DNA of 64,000 nt. Origin: Amborella trichopoda (taxonomy: Eukaryota > Streptophyta > Magnoliopsida > Amborellales > Amborellaceae). Positions 36,333 through 48,290 of the stretch are shown here, piece after piece. The stretch lies in the NCBI RefSeq assembly GCF_000471905.2, contig NW_006499603.1:2959871-3023870 (forward strand), written 5' to 3'. The notes beneath the pieces are model-generated. The model had not been told where the DNA came from. It saw nothing but the letters and a program-made list of their open reading frames with translations, and did not search any database. Position numbers and translations under genes: made by a program. Within the stretch, counting starts at the first letter, position 1, and every line of letters begins with the position of its first letter.

Positions 36333-38092
36333 GTGTCGTGCGTGTTTCTTTCTCTCTTATTTCCCTATTCTTTTTCTCTCTTTCATAATTTACTTCTCTA
36401 TCTTTCCTTCTTTCTCCTCAGGCTCTCTCGGAATCGCTCTCCTAACTTTTCTTTGCTTTCTCTTCTTTCTTTTCTTCTCCCTTTACTTTCCTTTCCTCTT
36501 TCTCTTCCCTAAAACCCTCTTTCTTCCTCCTTGTCTTTCTCTTATTCTGCTATTTATTTTTTCTCTCCTTTCTCTATCCAGACATACACGGTGATGCCCA
36601 TCACCGGGTATGACCTTTTCAGTTTTCCCTTATTCTTTGGAGATAAGCACAGTGAGCCAGGCCTTAACCCGGGTGGCAGGATGAGCCTCTGTCTAAGTTT
36701 CTCCTTTCCCATGTTGTGCATGGTGATGCTCATCGCTGCGTAAGACACTCATTTCTCATTCCTATCTCTCTCTGTGTCATGGACGGCAGAATTCCATCAC
36801 CATCCATGCTCTTTCTTTCTCCTCTTTCTTCTATCATGGATGACAGAAGTCCATCACCGTCCATGTTCTTCCTCTCTCATCTTTCCTCTATCATGGATGG
36901 CAGAAGTCCATCGTCATCCATGTTCTTTCTCACTCCTCTTTCACTGTCCTGGATGACATAAGTCCTTCGTCGTCCATGCTTTTATCTCCCTTCTTTTTCT
37001 CTCACCTTTCTTCTTTCTCTTTCTTCATTCTCTTTTCTCTCTCTTCTTTTTCTCTCTTATTTTTCTCTCTTCTTTCTCTCTCTTCTTTCTCTCTTCATTC
37101 TCTCTTCCCTCTCTTCTTTTTCTCTCTTCTTTCTCACTCTTCATTCTCTCTTTTCTTCTCTCTCTTCTCTCTTCTTTTCTTTCTTCTTTTCTTCTGCTTT
37201 TCTTCTTCCCTCTTCTTTACTTTCTTTTCTATCAACTTTCTTCCCTCTTATCGTCTCCGCTCTTCTCTTCTTCTTTCCTTCTCTTCTCTACTGTATTCTT
37301 CCCTTCTTCTTCTTCTTCTTCTCTTTCCTCCTCTTCTCCTATCTTTCTTCTTCTCTCTCTTTATCTCTCTACTTTTCTTATCTCTCTCTTTCTCTTTCTT
37401 CTTCCTCTTCCTCTCTAATTAACTAAGGGACAAGTCTAGCATTGTCACAGTAGTCTCGTCGTCAAGCAGTATTGTCGTTGTGCCGATTTAAGATATCATG
37501 CCCGTCATGCTGCCATGTTGAACTTGTCGTTGTGCTAGGCCAGTTGGTGTTGGGGTTTTATCGTCAAGTAGTACTACCGTTGTGCCGGTCCGCGTTACCG
37601 TGCCTATTTTACTACCACATCAGGCAATCATCATGCAAATCTAGCCGTTGTGATAGGCTAGTCACCTGGTCTTTTCTTTTCTCTACATCCTTCTCCCAAC
37701 CCTCATCTCATCATCTCTTCTCTTTCCTCCTTTGAATGTGCACGCTAGTGTTCATTCACCCAAAGACAAGGTGGGGTCCTTTGGCCCTCTTGTGTTGTAA
37801 AATTAACCATGTGTGTGTGATTGCAGAAATAAGAGAATGCAAGTCAAGGGAAACGATTTTGAACCAATTGTAGGACTGGGGGGCTTTCTTCGTGATCATT
37901 TTGAACTACATGAGCCAGCCTGAGTAAGTCCCGAACCAAACTTAAATTCCTCTCTCATCGGTTGGTTAACCTGCTCTTGTTCTTGAACAAGGTTCCCGAG
38001 AAAGCCATCTCAAGTCCCGGGTTCCCCTAAAACCCGATACACGTGCTGCCAAATCATCCAGATCTTGAGGGCAAGATCGAGGTACCTAACCA
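36333..38092 (+). repeat. Family B LTR A2, right part (5' LTR of H)
   Basis: Continues A2 after solo LTR A3. It holds more pyrimidine tract, hairpin units at 36,583-36,611 (CATACACGGTGA with TCACCGGGTATG, one mismatch) and four units of about 58-62 bp at 36,778-36,985, including perfect arms CATGGATG/CATCCATG at 36,892-36,922. A 450-bp nearly pure pyrimidine tract (36,975-37,420) follows, then GGGGGGCTTTCTTCGTGATC and the end GGTACCTAACCA. Confidence 0.85.
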
Positions 38093-38094
38093 GC

Positions 38095-38113
38095 TTGGCG
38101 ACTCCACTAGGGA
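38095..38113 (+). other. Element H primer-binding site
   Basis: TTGGCGACTCCACTAGGGA lies two bases after the 5' LTR. It resembles the tRNA-Arg-complementary site reported for Ogre-type Tat elements. G has TTGACGACTCCACTAGAGA at the equivalent place. Confidence 0.75.
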
Positions 38114-38349
38114 TTTACTACCCCCAGTGGGATCATACTTGTTTGGCTAGCTTCTCCTTTGTCTCTTTATTATCACACACCACATGGCTTCTGGGTTCTT
38201 CAACCCCTTTGTTCAGGTCGGAAATTTTCTCATCCTTGCATTCGCGAGCTTCCCCTAAGAACAAGTTCCTCAAACTTCGTTCCCAATTTTTCTTTTGAGC
38301 AAAGACTTAGTGTCTATCTCTTAGGTCTTAACCTGGACTGGTGCGAGAA

Positions 38350-40695
38350 TGGATTTAAAGGTCCCTAAATCCCCATCTCTTTTCCTTGGTGGAACTTCCA
38401 CCAATGCACCTTGCATCGCCAGCACACCTGCTGCCACTCCCAGCATGCACCCGGTCACCAGCAAGTCACTTGTTGGTCGCATTGCCGAGGTACGCAAGAA
38501 AGTTGCTCAGTCCCTTTCTGCAAAAGGCAAGGAAGTTATCGTTGCTTCTGTGGGTCGCCGCAAGGCAACCCCCAACATTCCTGCACCACCTCTAATCTTT
38601 ATGATTAGAGACTCAACACATTGAGGAGGAGACCCTGGGGATTCCACCCCACGCATAAACACTAAGGCTCAAGGGTCATCCACTCGAGTCACACCTCGGG
38701 ACAACCCTTATGCTACCTCGAGTAGGCGTTCAGGATCAAGCCTCCCTGGGCAGAAACCTATGTGTATGCATATGCATCCCACTGCTCAGAGCAACGCCAT
38801 TACTGTGTGAATCGAAGCACATGGGAGACGACCTCTTTGTCCTCCCACTCAACACACACTAGTACACCTTGTAAAAGGCAGACCTTCACCTGTTCCCTTG
38901 TAGACACGTGCTCGCAATTCTCAGCCTCCTAAGGCAAGACCAACTATTCGAGCCCGGGCTGACCCCCAAGTCACCCAAAATACTACTTCAAGGGGCATAC
39001 ACTCGCGACCTTCTCAGGCCACGGCTTGCTCTCGCCCTTTCTCCTTCTAACAGACACCTCAAGACCTGATAGTCGAAGGCCTTCCCTAAGAATACGATCC
39101 TCAGTCAGCCCCATCAGGTCGGCTATGCCTTTGGAGCCCACAAAGGAGTTCGAGGAAAAGTTCTGGTGATTGATGAAGTTCTACAACTTTCAAGGCAGCA
39201 GCACAAGTTGGCCCCTTTCCATGGACCACATTCGCGTCATCTTCGGGACCTAGGAGATGAGGAGATGGGGAGTTAGGGACCTCCTAGGTCATCTTTTAGA
39301 TACGGCTAACCATGAGGCCAACTCTCATCACTCGGATGATGCAGCCCCCTCAGCCTCCCTCACAAGACAATTATGTCCCTCACTTCATCTCATAAGCAAA
39401 CATCAACGCTATGGTAACTCATAGCTTAAAGAGCAAACAAATCCTGGGAATACAGGGTGCAACGCTTTACCAAAAGTCGTACTCCTTCTACATTGATCAG
39501 GTTCCATTTCCCTCAGACTACAAGAAAGGGAAGTTTCCCCTGTTCAATGGAACAACAGCCCTGCACCAACATATCACACATTTTCAAGCGGCATGTCGAG
39601 TAATAGCAGCTGATGGGAGACTCCTTCTCAATCAATTTGTTGAAACTCTTGATGGCCCCGCCTTTCAATGGTACACTGGGCTTCCCCCAAATTTAGTACA
39701 TACTTAAGAGGAAATGGAGAAACTGTTCCACCATCGTTTCTATGAGGTCAAGAGAGAGTCCAAACCATCAAGCTCCTCACCTTGACCCAAGAACCTGACG
39801 AACCTATGGAGTAATTCATAGCAAGGTGGAGAGATTTTGTCACTCGCCATTCTAATCTCAAGCCTGAGAAGGAAGCAGTTCCGACCTTGAAACCTGAGAT
39901 CGCTCTACATGTTGAGGCCTCCAATCCGACTTCCATGTCAGAGCTGATCTCTAAGTCAGTTCGCATAGAGAGTGTGTCACGCCACCATAGTAGGTCACGA
40001 CAACAGTCTTCAAGCTTAGGAAACAACTGGGGCAATGGTAGTTCTCGGACCAACGCCTAGGGCAACCAGCAAAAAGGGGATTATCAGTGCTGTTGTTACC
40101 GTTAGTGTTCCAAAGAAGGCTACTTCTCAGACTTTGGACCTCTCCAAAGGGGTAAACACAGCAAAGTCAGCAACTCATATAAGCATACAGCAGCCATCAT
40201 ACAATCAGTTACCCCCACCTACAAACCTTAATCGCGATCACTATTAGACCAGACATCAGAATAAGATTTATCCTTTTTAAAAGGAATGGGTTCCTACACT
40301 GCTCCTACTATTGCTAGAATAGAATATGATTGAGCTACTCGAGATAGTGTATCCTGATCATGCTAGTCTCGATACGCACGTAAAATACTGTGCTTTTCAT
40401 CGAATGACAAATGACACAATAGAAGAATGCTACACTCTTAATGACCTCATCAAGGTTCTGAGCCAGAAGGGTCAGATCAATCTCGAAGAACTCAAGAAAG
40501 AATGCGAGGTAATTGAGGCCTCCCATGTGGGAACAGTACAAGAGAAAGAAAAAATCCTACGCCCTTTTGATGAGCTGTCAACAGATCTTCTCCACGCTCT
40601 GTTTGATATGATGCTCCAATAAGGACTCAGCACACCAAAGCCAGCAAGGCAATATAAGTGCCTTGCTCACGGAATCGAGAATCACTAGTGCACAT
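38350..40695 (+). pseudogene. Element H gag, first part, fossil
   Basis: Basic N-terminal stretch (VGRIAEVRKKVAQSLSAKGK near 38,480), then the capsid core with MVTHSLKSK at 39,411, FPLFNGTTALHQHITHFQA, and VETLDGPAFQWYTGLPPN near 39,650. A Tat-type finger YCAFHRMTNDTIEECY lies near 40,390, with QINLEELKKECEVIEASHVG after it. It parallels the minus-strand gag in G. The sequence is interrupted at 40,695 by G and resumes at 59,908. Several breaks. Confidence 0.85.
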
Positions 40696-43608
40696 TGTTT
40701 GAAGACATTTTTTAGCACCATGGGTCCTTGATGTGGAATAAAAGAGCGAAGTCGATAAATAAAGCCTGAAAAATAGTGGAAATTTCAACAGTCTCATAAT
40801 GACTCCAGAACTAGCCAAGATCTTCATAAGCACTTCAAAAGGCCACCTGCCAATCAGTCTCTAGCACTCTAAAATGGACCCCATAACTAGAACTATACTT
40901 TTGGTGCATCAAATTGCTGTGGGACTACCGCCATTAGATCCAGCACGGTCGAAACCCCTATGGGTCAAGTTTCGCTTTAATCAGGCACTTTAAGACAAAG
41001 TTATGGGTAAAATACCAAAAAGGGGTAGGCCGCACACTATTCCAGTGTGGCCTCTTTTCAACAAATCACCATTAAAGGTGAATGACTTAACAGTCTTAGG
41101 CAGTGACTTTCGGAGGCAATACCTCATTCATCCCAAGTCGGATCATCCTCAAATTTTGTGAGAGTGGTCATCTCGTCAGGACGAACGTTTTGATAGGTGG
41201 AACACCCCATGATGACACCCGAGAAAGAAGAAAATCTAGAGAGAAGTTGTTGATCCATGAAGAAAGTTGCAGAAAAAATCAACAACGACACGTCTCGCTC
41301 GAGCTACCAAATCACGATGCTTGCCTATCGGATTGACATGAGACTAGTTCCATCCTGTACATAAGGTTTAGGGCTATCTCTGATCCAAACTCCGTACATT
41401 ATGAACAGTCGAATTTCACTCACGAAGCTAATAAAGTGACTGTAAATTCTGGAGCTAAAATTCCAGATTCTGACCAAAACTCCAAAGTAGCAAAATCTTC
41501 ATCCAGGCTTGAAATCGAGCTGCGTTTATTGCCACGCGCTTATGAAAAAATGATCAGTGTGATCTAGTGAAGAAATCATGAAAAAATGTCAAGAAACAAG
41601 CACACTATCGATCTGAAGTTTTCAAGATTCATCCAAATTTCAAATCACATGATCGTGGCTTAAAAACACGATCCATGGCTCGAAGTTGGTATCAAATCGA
41701 TCGCCGTGCTGAGCCCTATAAGAAAACAATCATCTTTCAAAAAAACAGGCACACAATCATTTTTCAAAAAAACGGGCACCTGAGCCACCCCGGATCATCA
41801 ATGGAAGATCACACATGTTCTACGACAGCAGTAGGGACTATTTTAGAATTCCATAAATTGTTACGCAAGGGAAAATCAATCATTTTGCACCCTATTTTCT
41901 TATTTATTTTAATTCAAATAAACCTTAATTATCATCAATTAGAGTTAGTTTTGGGTGATCAACCCATGTTTTAGCCCTGGTCTAAAAAATGACACTATCT
42001 CTCATTGAGAAGACTTTGGAAAAATCATTGTAAAGGGCTCCCCTTTCATTCTCTACATTGAGTAATAAAATTTAAGATTATTCCTTGAATTCTTGAGTGC
42101 ATCTTGAAGAGAGAGAGAGGAGAAAGAAATTTTAAAGCGGTACGCCTCCTACCTTCAAGGTATTTTCTCTCTCTTACCTTCTTCTTTCTTTGGTTTTCTT
42201 TTCCTCTCTCCTCTCACTTCTTCTCTTTCTTCTGCATCTTCCCTGCTTAGTATTTCGCAGAGGCCATGCATGGTAGTGAAAGTGTCGTGCATGTCTCTTT
42301 CTTTCTTCCTCCTCCTGAGACTTCGTAAGTTGGGCATGGCGATGGCAGTGTCGTGCGCGAGCTGCTCTCTCTCTCTTTCTCTTCGTTTGTTTCTTTTCTT
42401 CAACTTGGTTTGTGCACGGCGATGTGTATCACCGACGGCAAACTATCTTTCTTCCTCTTGCGGGTCGAAGACGGTAATGCTTATCGCCACGCGTTGGGGT
42501 CTCACCCATGCTTCACGTTCATTGCAGATGGTGATGCCTATCGCCTCCCGCAAAGGGTCACGATGATGCATAACACCGTCTGCAGGATTCTTTTGCACCC
42601 TACCCCTATCGCAAACAGCAATTCCTATCGCCACACGCGAAGGGTCATGGCGATGAGTAACACCGTCTATGGGCTTCTCTTGCACACAGTGCCTGTCACA
42701 GACGGTGATGCCTATTACAGCTTGGGAAGGGTCACAGCAATGCGTAACACCGTCCACATGTTTCTTTCATGCGCTTTGTACCTATCGTGGCTGGCTGCCT
42801 TCTCATGTTGCCGATGGCGATGGCTAACGCTGTCTACAGTTCACTGCTCACCCTTCTGTCGTGAGCAGCAGTATCCAGCGCCGTCCAGGGGCCATGACAT
42901 TGTAACTCCACGACTGTGAAAGACAATGCCCAATGCTATCGGGACCTTCCTCCTTTTCCATCTCGTGTCTTCTCTTTGCTCTCTTCTTTTCTCTTCTCTT
43001 CTTTCTTGATTGAAGATAGACTCAATCTAATATTGTTATAGCGGTCTTGTATGTTGAGTAGTATTGTCGTCGTGCTGATCTAGAGTACCATGCCCGTCTT
43101 CCTGCCACATCAAATTAAGACAATCATATCGGCCTTGGTTTCAAGTAGTATTGCCGTCGTGTCGGTCTGAGTTAGCGTACCCGTCTTGCTACAAATCCGA
43201 GTCGGTCACTTGTTCAGCTATCATGCTAGTCTCGCCCCCTTGTCGAGTCCTCTTCTCTTTTCTCCTCTTATTCGTCACCCTAATTTCTCATCTTCTCTAC
43301 CATATGAATGTGCATCATCCTAAGAAGGGTGGGTCCTTCGGCCCACTTGTCTTGCAAATGAACCATGTAAGTGTTGTACAGAAAACAAGGAGAATGTAGG
43401 TTAAGGGAGGCGAGTCTGAACTAGCTGAAGCAGCTAGGGATAGTCTGCACCTCACTTTTGAAATTCCCCTCTCACCAGTTAGGCACCTACCCTTGTTTTG
43501 TGAATAAGCTTCCCAAGAGAGAGATCTCAGGTCCCTGGTCTTCCGAACCCAAGACACGTGTCACCCGATCACCAAAATCTGGGAAGGCAAGATCCAGGCA
43601 TCTGACCA
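40696..43608 (+). repeat. Family B LTR A4 (5' LTR of G)
   Basis: Starts TGTTTGAAGACATTTTTTAG and ends CCAGGCATCTGACCA, about 2.9 kb. The U3 blocks are shared with A1, A2 and A5. The pyrimidine tract is short (42,160-42,420). A long hairpin array follows it. It is followed directly by the primer site and the start of gag. Confidence 0.85.
42265..42830 (+). repeat. Hairpin array of LTR A4, about 88-bp units
   Basis: It begins with a hairpin near 42,265 (CATGCATG with CGTGCATG, one wobble), then about four units of GACGGTGATGCCTATCGCC, AAGGGTCACG and ATGCGTAACACCGTC type. In the last unit GACGGTG at 42,701-42,707 pairs perfectly with CACCGTC at 42,748-42,754. The unit is unrelated in length and sequence to those of A1 and A3. 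Confidence 0.8.
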
Positions 43609-43611
43609 GTT

Positions 43612-43630
43612 TGACGACTCCACTAGAGAC
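43612..43630 (+). other. Element G primer-binding site
   Basis: TGACGACTCCACTAGAGAC, just after LTR A4, is a slightly diverged form of the site of H at 38,095. Confidence 0.7.
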
Positions 43631-43807
43631 TTACTACCCTTTTTCTGTTCGCTCTTGCTTGATCGACATCACCTTTTATTTTCTGCACTGCATTGCATGG
43701 CATCTGGGTTATTCAACCCTTCATCCAAGTTGGGAATTTCCTCATCCTTGCAATCGTGACCATTCCGGGGGAAGCGAGCTTCTCAAGACTCATTCCCTAT
43801 ACTCCTC

Positions 43808-44648
43808 TTGAGTCAGGACTCACAGTCCGACTCCCAACTTCTTTCTTGGATTGGTGTGAAAAGGGACATAAAGGTCCCAAACTCCCCACTTTGCATTGGT
43901 AGCATGTTTGCTACCACTCACAGCACACACCCTGCTACTGGCAAGTCCCTTGCCAGTCACATTGCTAAGGTACACCGAAAGGCTGCCTTGTCCGTTTTTA
44001 CGAAAGGCAAGCAGGCTGTCATCGCGCCTGAGGGTCGCCACAAGGCCACCCCCCATACTCCTTCACCTCGAATCTCTAGGCTTAATGGCACGACACACCA
44101 AGGTGGAGATCCTGGGGCCCTCACCTCTCACACACACTTAAAGGCACGTGGTCCGACCACTCAAGCCACACCTTGGTGCAACTTTCATGTTGCCTTAAGC
44201 TCGCGTCATGGGCTAGGACTTCTCGGGTTGAACCCAGCATGCGCCATGCATCTGCATCCCACAGCTCGGGGCAACACCAGTACTGTGCCAGTTCGAGCAC
44301 ACGAAGGTCGACCACTTCGTCCTCCCTCTTAGCGCACATGGCTTCACCCTGTGAGAGATAAGATCCTACCCAATCATTCACAGACATGAGCTCGTAGGTC
44401 TCAGCCTCCTAAGGTTGAACCAGCTTATCGAGCCCGGCCTGACCCCCAAGTCATCCAGATGGATGCCTCCAAAGGTGCACACACACCAACTTCACAGGTT
44501 CCTCTTCGACCCCAACTCAGGTAGAGGCACGAGCCAGTTCCTTCTTATGTCCCCTTTCCTTCCCCAGGCAAACATCTCGAGACCTGGTACTATAAGGTTT
44601 TCCCTAAGCGTATCATATTGAGTCAGCCAACTCAAGTCTGCCATGCAA
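43808..44648 (+). pseudogene. Element G gag, N-terminal part, fossil
   Basis: Parallels 38,340-39,130 of H: KVPNSPLCIG near 43,880, THPATGKSLASHIAKVHRKA near 43,930, then proline- and serine-rich text with THQGGDPGAL. The parallel ends near 44,648, where sequence of the opposite orientation begins. Broken. Confidence 0.75.
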
Positions 44649-44649
44649 T

Positions 44650-45560
44650 GCAACCCATAGTTACCTGAGTGCACTTCTTCGAATATTTTATTTTCTTCTC
44701 ATGCATCGACACATCTGAGGAGAATCCCATCAAATGATCGGCGAAAGAGAACATCTCCATCGAGCTGGGTGTACTTGGTTGACATTTGTCATATATGGTT
44801 GTGTTCTGCCTGATCCTCAGGCAGCGTTTTATGCTTTATGAAGTTAATGATAGGCTCCCTCTAGTCTTCCACTTGTTCAATGTCTGCACATATCGAGTCA
44901 AAGAATTCCGGCTCCGACTTCTCAGCCTTGGATTCTTCACTTCAGGACATTTCCTGTTCTGGCTTAATGACATCCTTGGCAGCAAGGAGTCCTCCAAATG
45001 GATAAGGATGGCATCTAGGGAAGACTTCTCTCTCATCATTTGCATCAAATTTGGTTCTCAAGCTAACATGTCTCCATTCTGTTACCCAGACAGGCATGGG
45101 CCTTGATGAAGACAATTGAATGGTGGCTCCGAGCTTTGCGAGCACATCGGCTTGCGAGTTTAGCCTTCTAGGGATATGAATTAGGGAGAAATTGTCGAAC
45201 TGGGCTGTAAAAGATTTGGTGTGTCATGATAAGGCTTGAGAGTATCCTTCCTTATGTCATAAATCCACTTAAGCTGCCAGATGACCTACTCAGAGTCGCC
45301 GAAGATGTCCATCTACTCCAGGTCTAGCTCCTGGGCGATCTCCAATCCGATTATGAGGGCTTAGTATTCAGCCTCATTATGAGAAAATGCCTCTGTAAGT
45401 GAGAAGGATAGAGCAATCAATCCATCATAGGGAGTCTCAAGTAGGACTCCGGCACCCCCTCTATCAGTCTGGGATGCTCCATTGAACTACATCTCCCACG
45501 GCCGAGTTAGTATCGTACAGAGAAATTCTTCATCCAAGAGATCACTTGACAGGGGAGATT
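44650..45560 (-). pseudogene. G: archaeal-type RNase H and integrase start, minus strand, fossil
   Basis: Minus-strand text includes a MQFNGASQTDRGGAGVLL-like start near 45,490, HNEAEY-like text near 45,375, LDIFGDSEQVIWQL-like text near 45,300, and LAKLGATIQLSSSRPMPVWV at 45,145. It parallels 62,800-63,340 of H. Broken. Confidence 0.75.
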
Positions 45561-45599
45561 CTAAGGGAACTGGGTGAGCCACGAGAAAGTTCGCTAAGA

Positions 45600-46814
45600 C
45601 TTGACCTTTGAAGACCTTTTATGGTACATACGTGATGTCAAACTCCATCAGCAATCATGCCCACTTGGCCAAACATCCCGACCGGCATGACCGGGTCATA
45701 AGGAACTTGACTGGGTCCTCCTTTGAGATTAACTTGACTTCGTGATCGAGAAAGTAATGACAGAGCTTTTGTACTGTAAAGATCAAGGCTAGGCACATCT
45801 TCTCGATGGGAGGGTAATTCTTCTCAGCACCCTGCCTCCTGCGGCTGAGATAATAGAGCGCTGTTTCTTTCCCCTCGTCATTGTTTTGTGTTAGAAGTGC
45901 CTCAAGTGACTCATCAAGAGAATTCACGTATAGGACAAGAGGCCTTCTTAATATTACTGTGGAGAGTACCAAAGGATTCAACAAATACTGCTTGATATCA
46001 TCAAGTGCAGTTTGGCATGCCTCATCTCATATGAAGGGACTGTCTTTCTTCAGTAGGTGTGAAAAGGGCCTGCATCGTCCTGAGAGGTTCAAGATGAATC
46101 TTCGAATATAGGCCAGCTGCCCTTGGAGAGATTGAAGCTCATGCAAGGCTGTAGGCGGAGTCATGTCTTAGATTACCTTGATTTTGACTGGCTCAATCTT
46201 CAGCCCACAATACCTCACGATGCACCTAAGAATTTTCCTGAGTGTACGCCAAAGTCGCATTTCAAGGGGTTCATCTTGAGTTGGTGGCGCTGCAGCCACT
46301 CAAATACCTTTTTGAGGTCGTTCATGTGTGTGTCCATTGTTTCAGACTTCACCACCAAGTCATCCACAGAGCATTCGATCTCCTTGTGCATCATATCCTT
46401 GAAGATGGTCGTCACGGCTTGCTAGTATGTGGCACCGGCGTTCTTTAACCCGAAGGGCATCACAGTGTAGCAAAAGACAACTTTTGGGGTCAAGAATGTA
46501 GTGGCCTCTTCATCCTCTGATGCCATCCTGATCTGATTATAATCAGAATACCCATCCATGAAGGAGAAGATTTGGCAATGAGTCGTGGAATCAACAAGCA
46601 TTTGGCCATTTTTCTTCTTGATTGGGACAACATTTGCCAGCCATCTTGGGTATTTGACTTCACGTATGAATACGTCTTGCCGGAGCTTGTTCACCTTAGC
46701 ATCTATCTGCATCTCGAGGTCAGGTCTAAACCTTCTGGATTTCTGTTTTATGGGTTTGACGGTTGGATCAATGCCGAGATGGTGGACAACAATTTGAGGG
46801 TCTAGACCAGACAT
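45600..46814 (-). pseudogene. G: reverse transcriptase and RNase H, minus strand, fossil
   Basis: Starts MSGLDPQIVVHHLGIDPTVK at 46,814, with KVNKLRQDVFIREVKYPRWL, then MDGYSDYNQIRMASEDEEAT and MPFGLKNAGATY to 46,422. The active-site box CSVDDLVVKS lies near 46,370. The RNase H text LYVNSLDESLEALLTQNND lies near 45,930. Same order as H at 61,413-62,570. Broken. Confidence 0.85.
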
Positions 46815-48290
46815 TTCATGATTATGTCAGATGAAGACGTCCTTGTTTTCTCAGAGGAGGGAAATATGAACCTCTTTCTCCTCTGGGGACATTTTTGCTA
46901 AGATGAAAGTTGGCCTTGGGTGGGCCTCATCTCCTAAGTTTATCTATTCAATCGTCAGCTGTGGATTGACCACCTTCTTCCCACTCTTCCGAAGCTTCTT
47001 ACAGCTCTTCGTTAGGGGATTTAGGATGCTTCTTATCAATTTCGAGTGCAGAGACCCATGATCTCGACATTTCAGCTTCTAGGAGGGTCTAAGTGTGGGA
47101 GACGATCTCCAGTCCCTAAGCAAACCAGGCAATGAAAGGGTCAACTTTGAACATGGAGTCCATGGCATCGTGACTAAGTTCACTCGGTACTTGCCCCGAG
47201 TTGGGTGGCCCTTGTGAATTTGAACTATGTGGCAGGCCTCGTGGTAATAGGAGCTCGAAGATGGCTAAGATTTGGCTTGGGTAGCAATGGCACCGGCGAC
47301 TGTCAAGAATCCTGTCGCCTGGGCCAACGTCTTTCTTAGGCACTTCCGCTATGACTTGCTAATGTTGGTGCCTTTAAGCTCGCTGTTTAGAGCATCGAAG
47401 TCTAGGCACTACTAAGCTACACTTGTGAAAGAGATAGAAGAGGTGATGAAGAAGAACTAGAGTTAGAGTGTTCTGAGTAGCTTTTTATGTCGTCACCAGA
47501 GTTGGACGTGTTCAGGGGGTGTTTTAGGTTTTGCCCTAGCTCTAACTGTTGGGCGATGCTTTTAGCGTCATCACCGGTATTGGACGAGCCTCGAGCAGTT
47601 GATGACACAGGGACGTCCTCCTGATTGGACAAAGGGATAAGGAGTGTTGTGCCTGGGATGAAGTCCTCTAAGGTCGACTATGGAGGAAGGGGCTTGAGAA
47701 ATGTTTCCTCGACTGGTGGCTGAGGAATATGTATCCTTCGGTGAGCTGACCTAAGTGCTCGTCTCTTTCTGGATCTCTAGGGAGGGATTTTTTCAGTCCT
47801 ATCAAGCTGATGAGTAGCCCTAGCTTCACACTTTAAAGATTTGAGCCTGCTTCTCCCATGATAGACTTCCCAAGGGCAAGAAGTCAAGGGCTTTAAAGGG
47901 TCTAGGGTGTCCTCGTAGGGAACCTATAGTGGGATTTCCTCTTAGACGGGAGTGATGGCTTGGAAGCGTTCCGGGAGAATGGTGCAAACAATGTGGCCTT
48001 TCTGTACTTTTTCTACAACTACTGGTTCGAACCCAAAGCATTACTTCTGCTCATGGCTCCAAATCTGATGATATGGGCACCAGAGATTTTTCATACCCTA
48101 GACAACGCGCGTAGGTTGTCATGATGGCTTGGGGGTGACAAGACCCTGTTGGAACATCTCCTCGAAGAGGGTCTAACTCAGCACTTCCCTGGGCTTGTGT
48201 CAGGAGGTCTTCTTGCATTGGTGGATCAGAGACTTGAGTGTGTCCTTCTGAGTTACCATGAACATCTTGGTGCTGCAGCATCTTCTTTGT
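46815..48290 (-). pseudogene. G: pol leader and gag-pol linker, minus strand, fossil
   Basis: Parallels 59,980-61,400 of H and the K piece at 3,540-4,480. It has a serine-rich acidic stretch (47,417-47,632), a pyrimidine-rich tract near 47,425-47,465 on the minus strand before the leader, and acidic text before RT. No protease signature was recognised. Confidence 0.65.

Noticed and set aside
42353-42919. 188-codon frame with repeated DGDAY-like words
   Set aside because: It is a read-through of the 88-bp hairpin array in LTR A4. The reverse strand is open as well.
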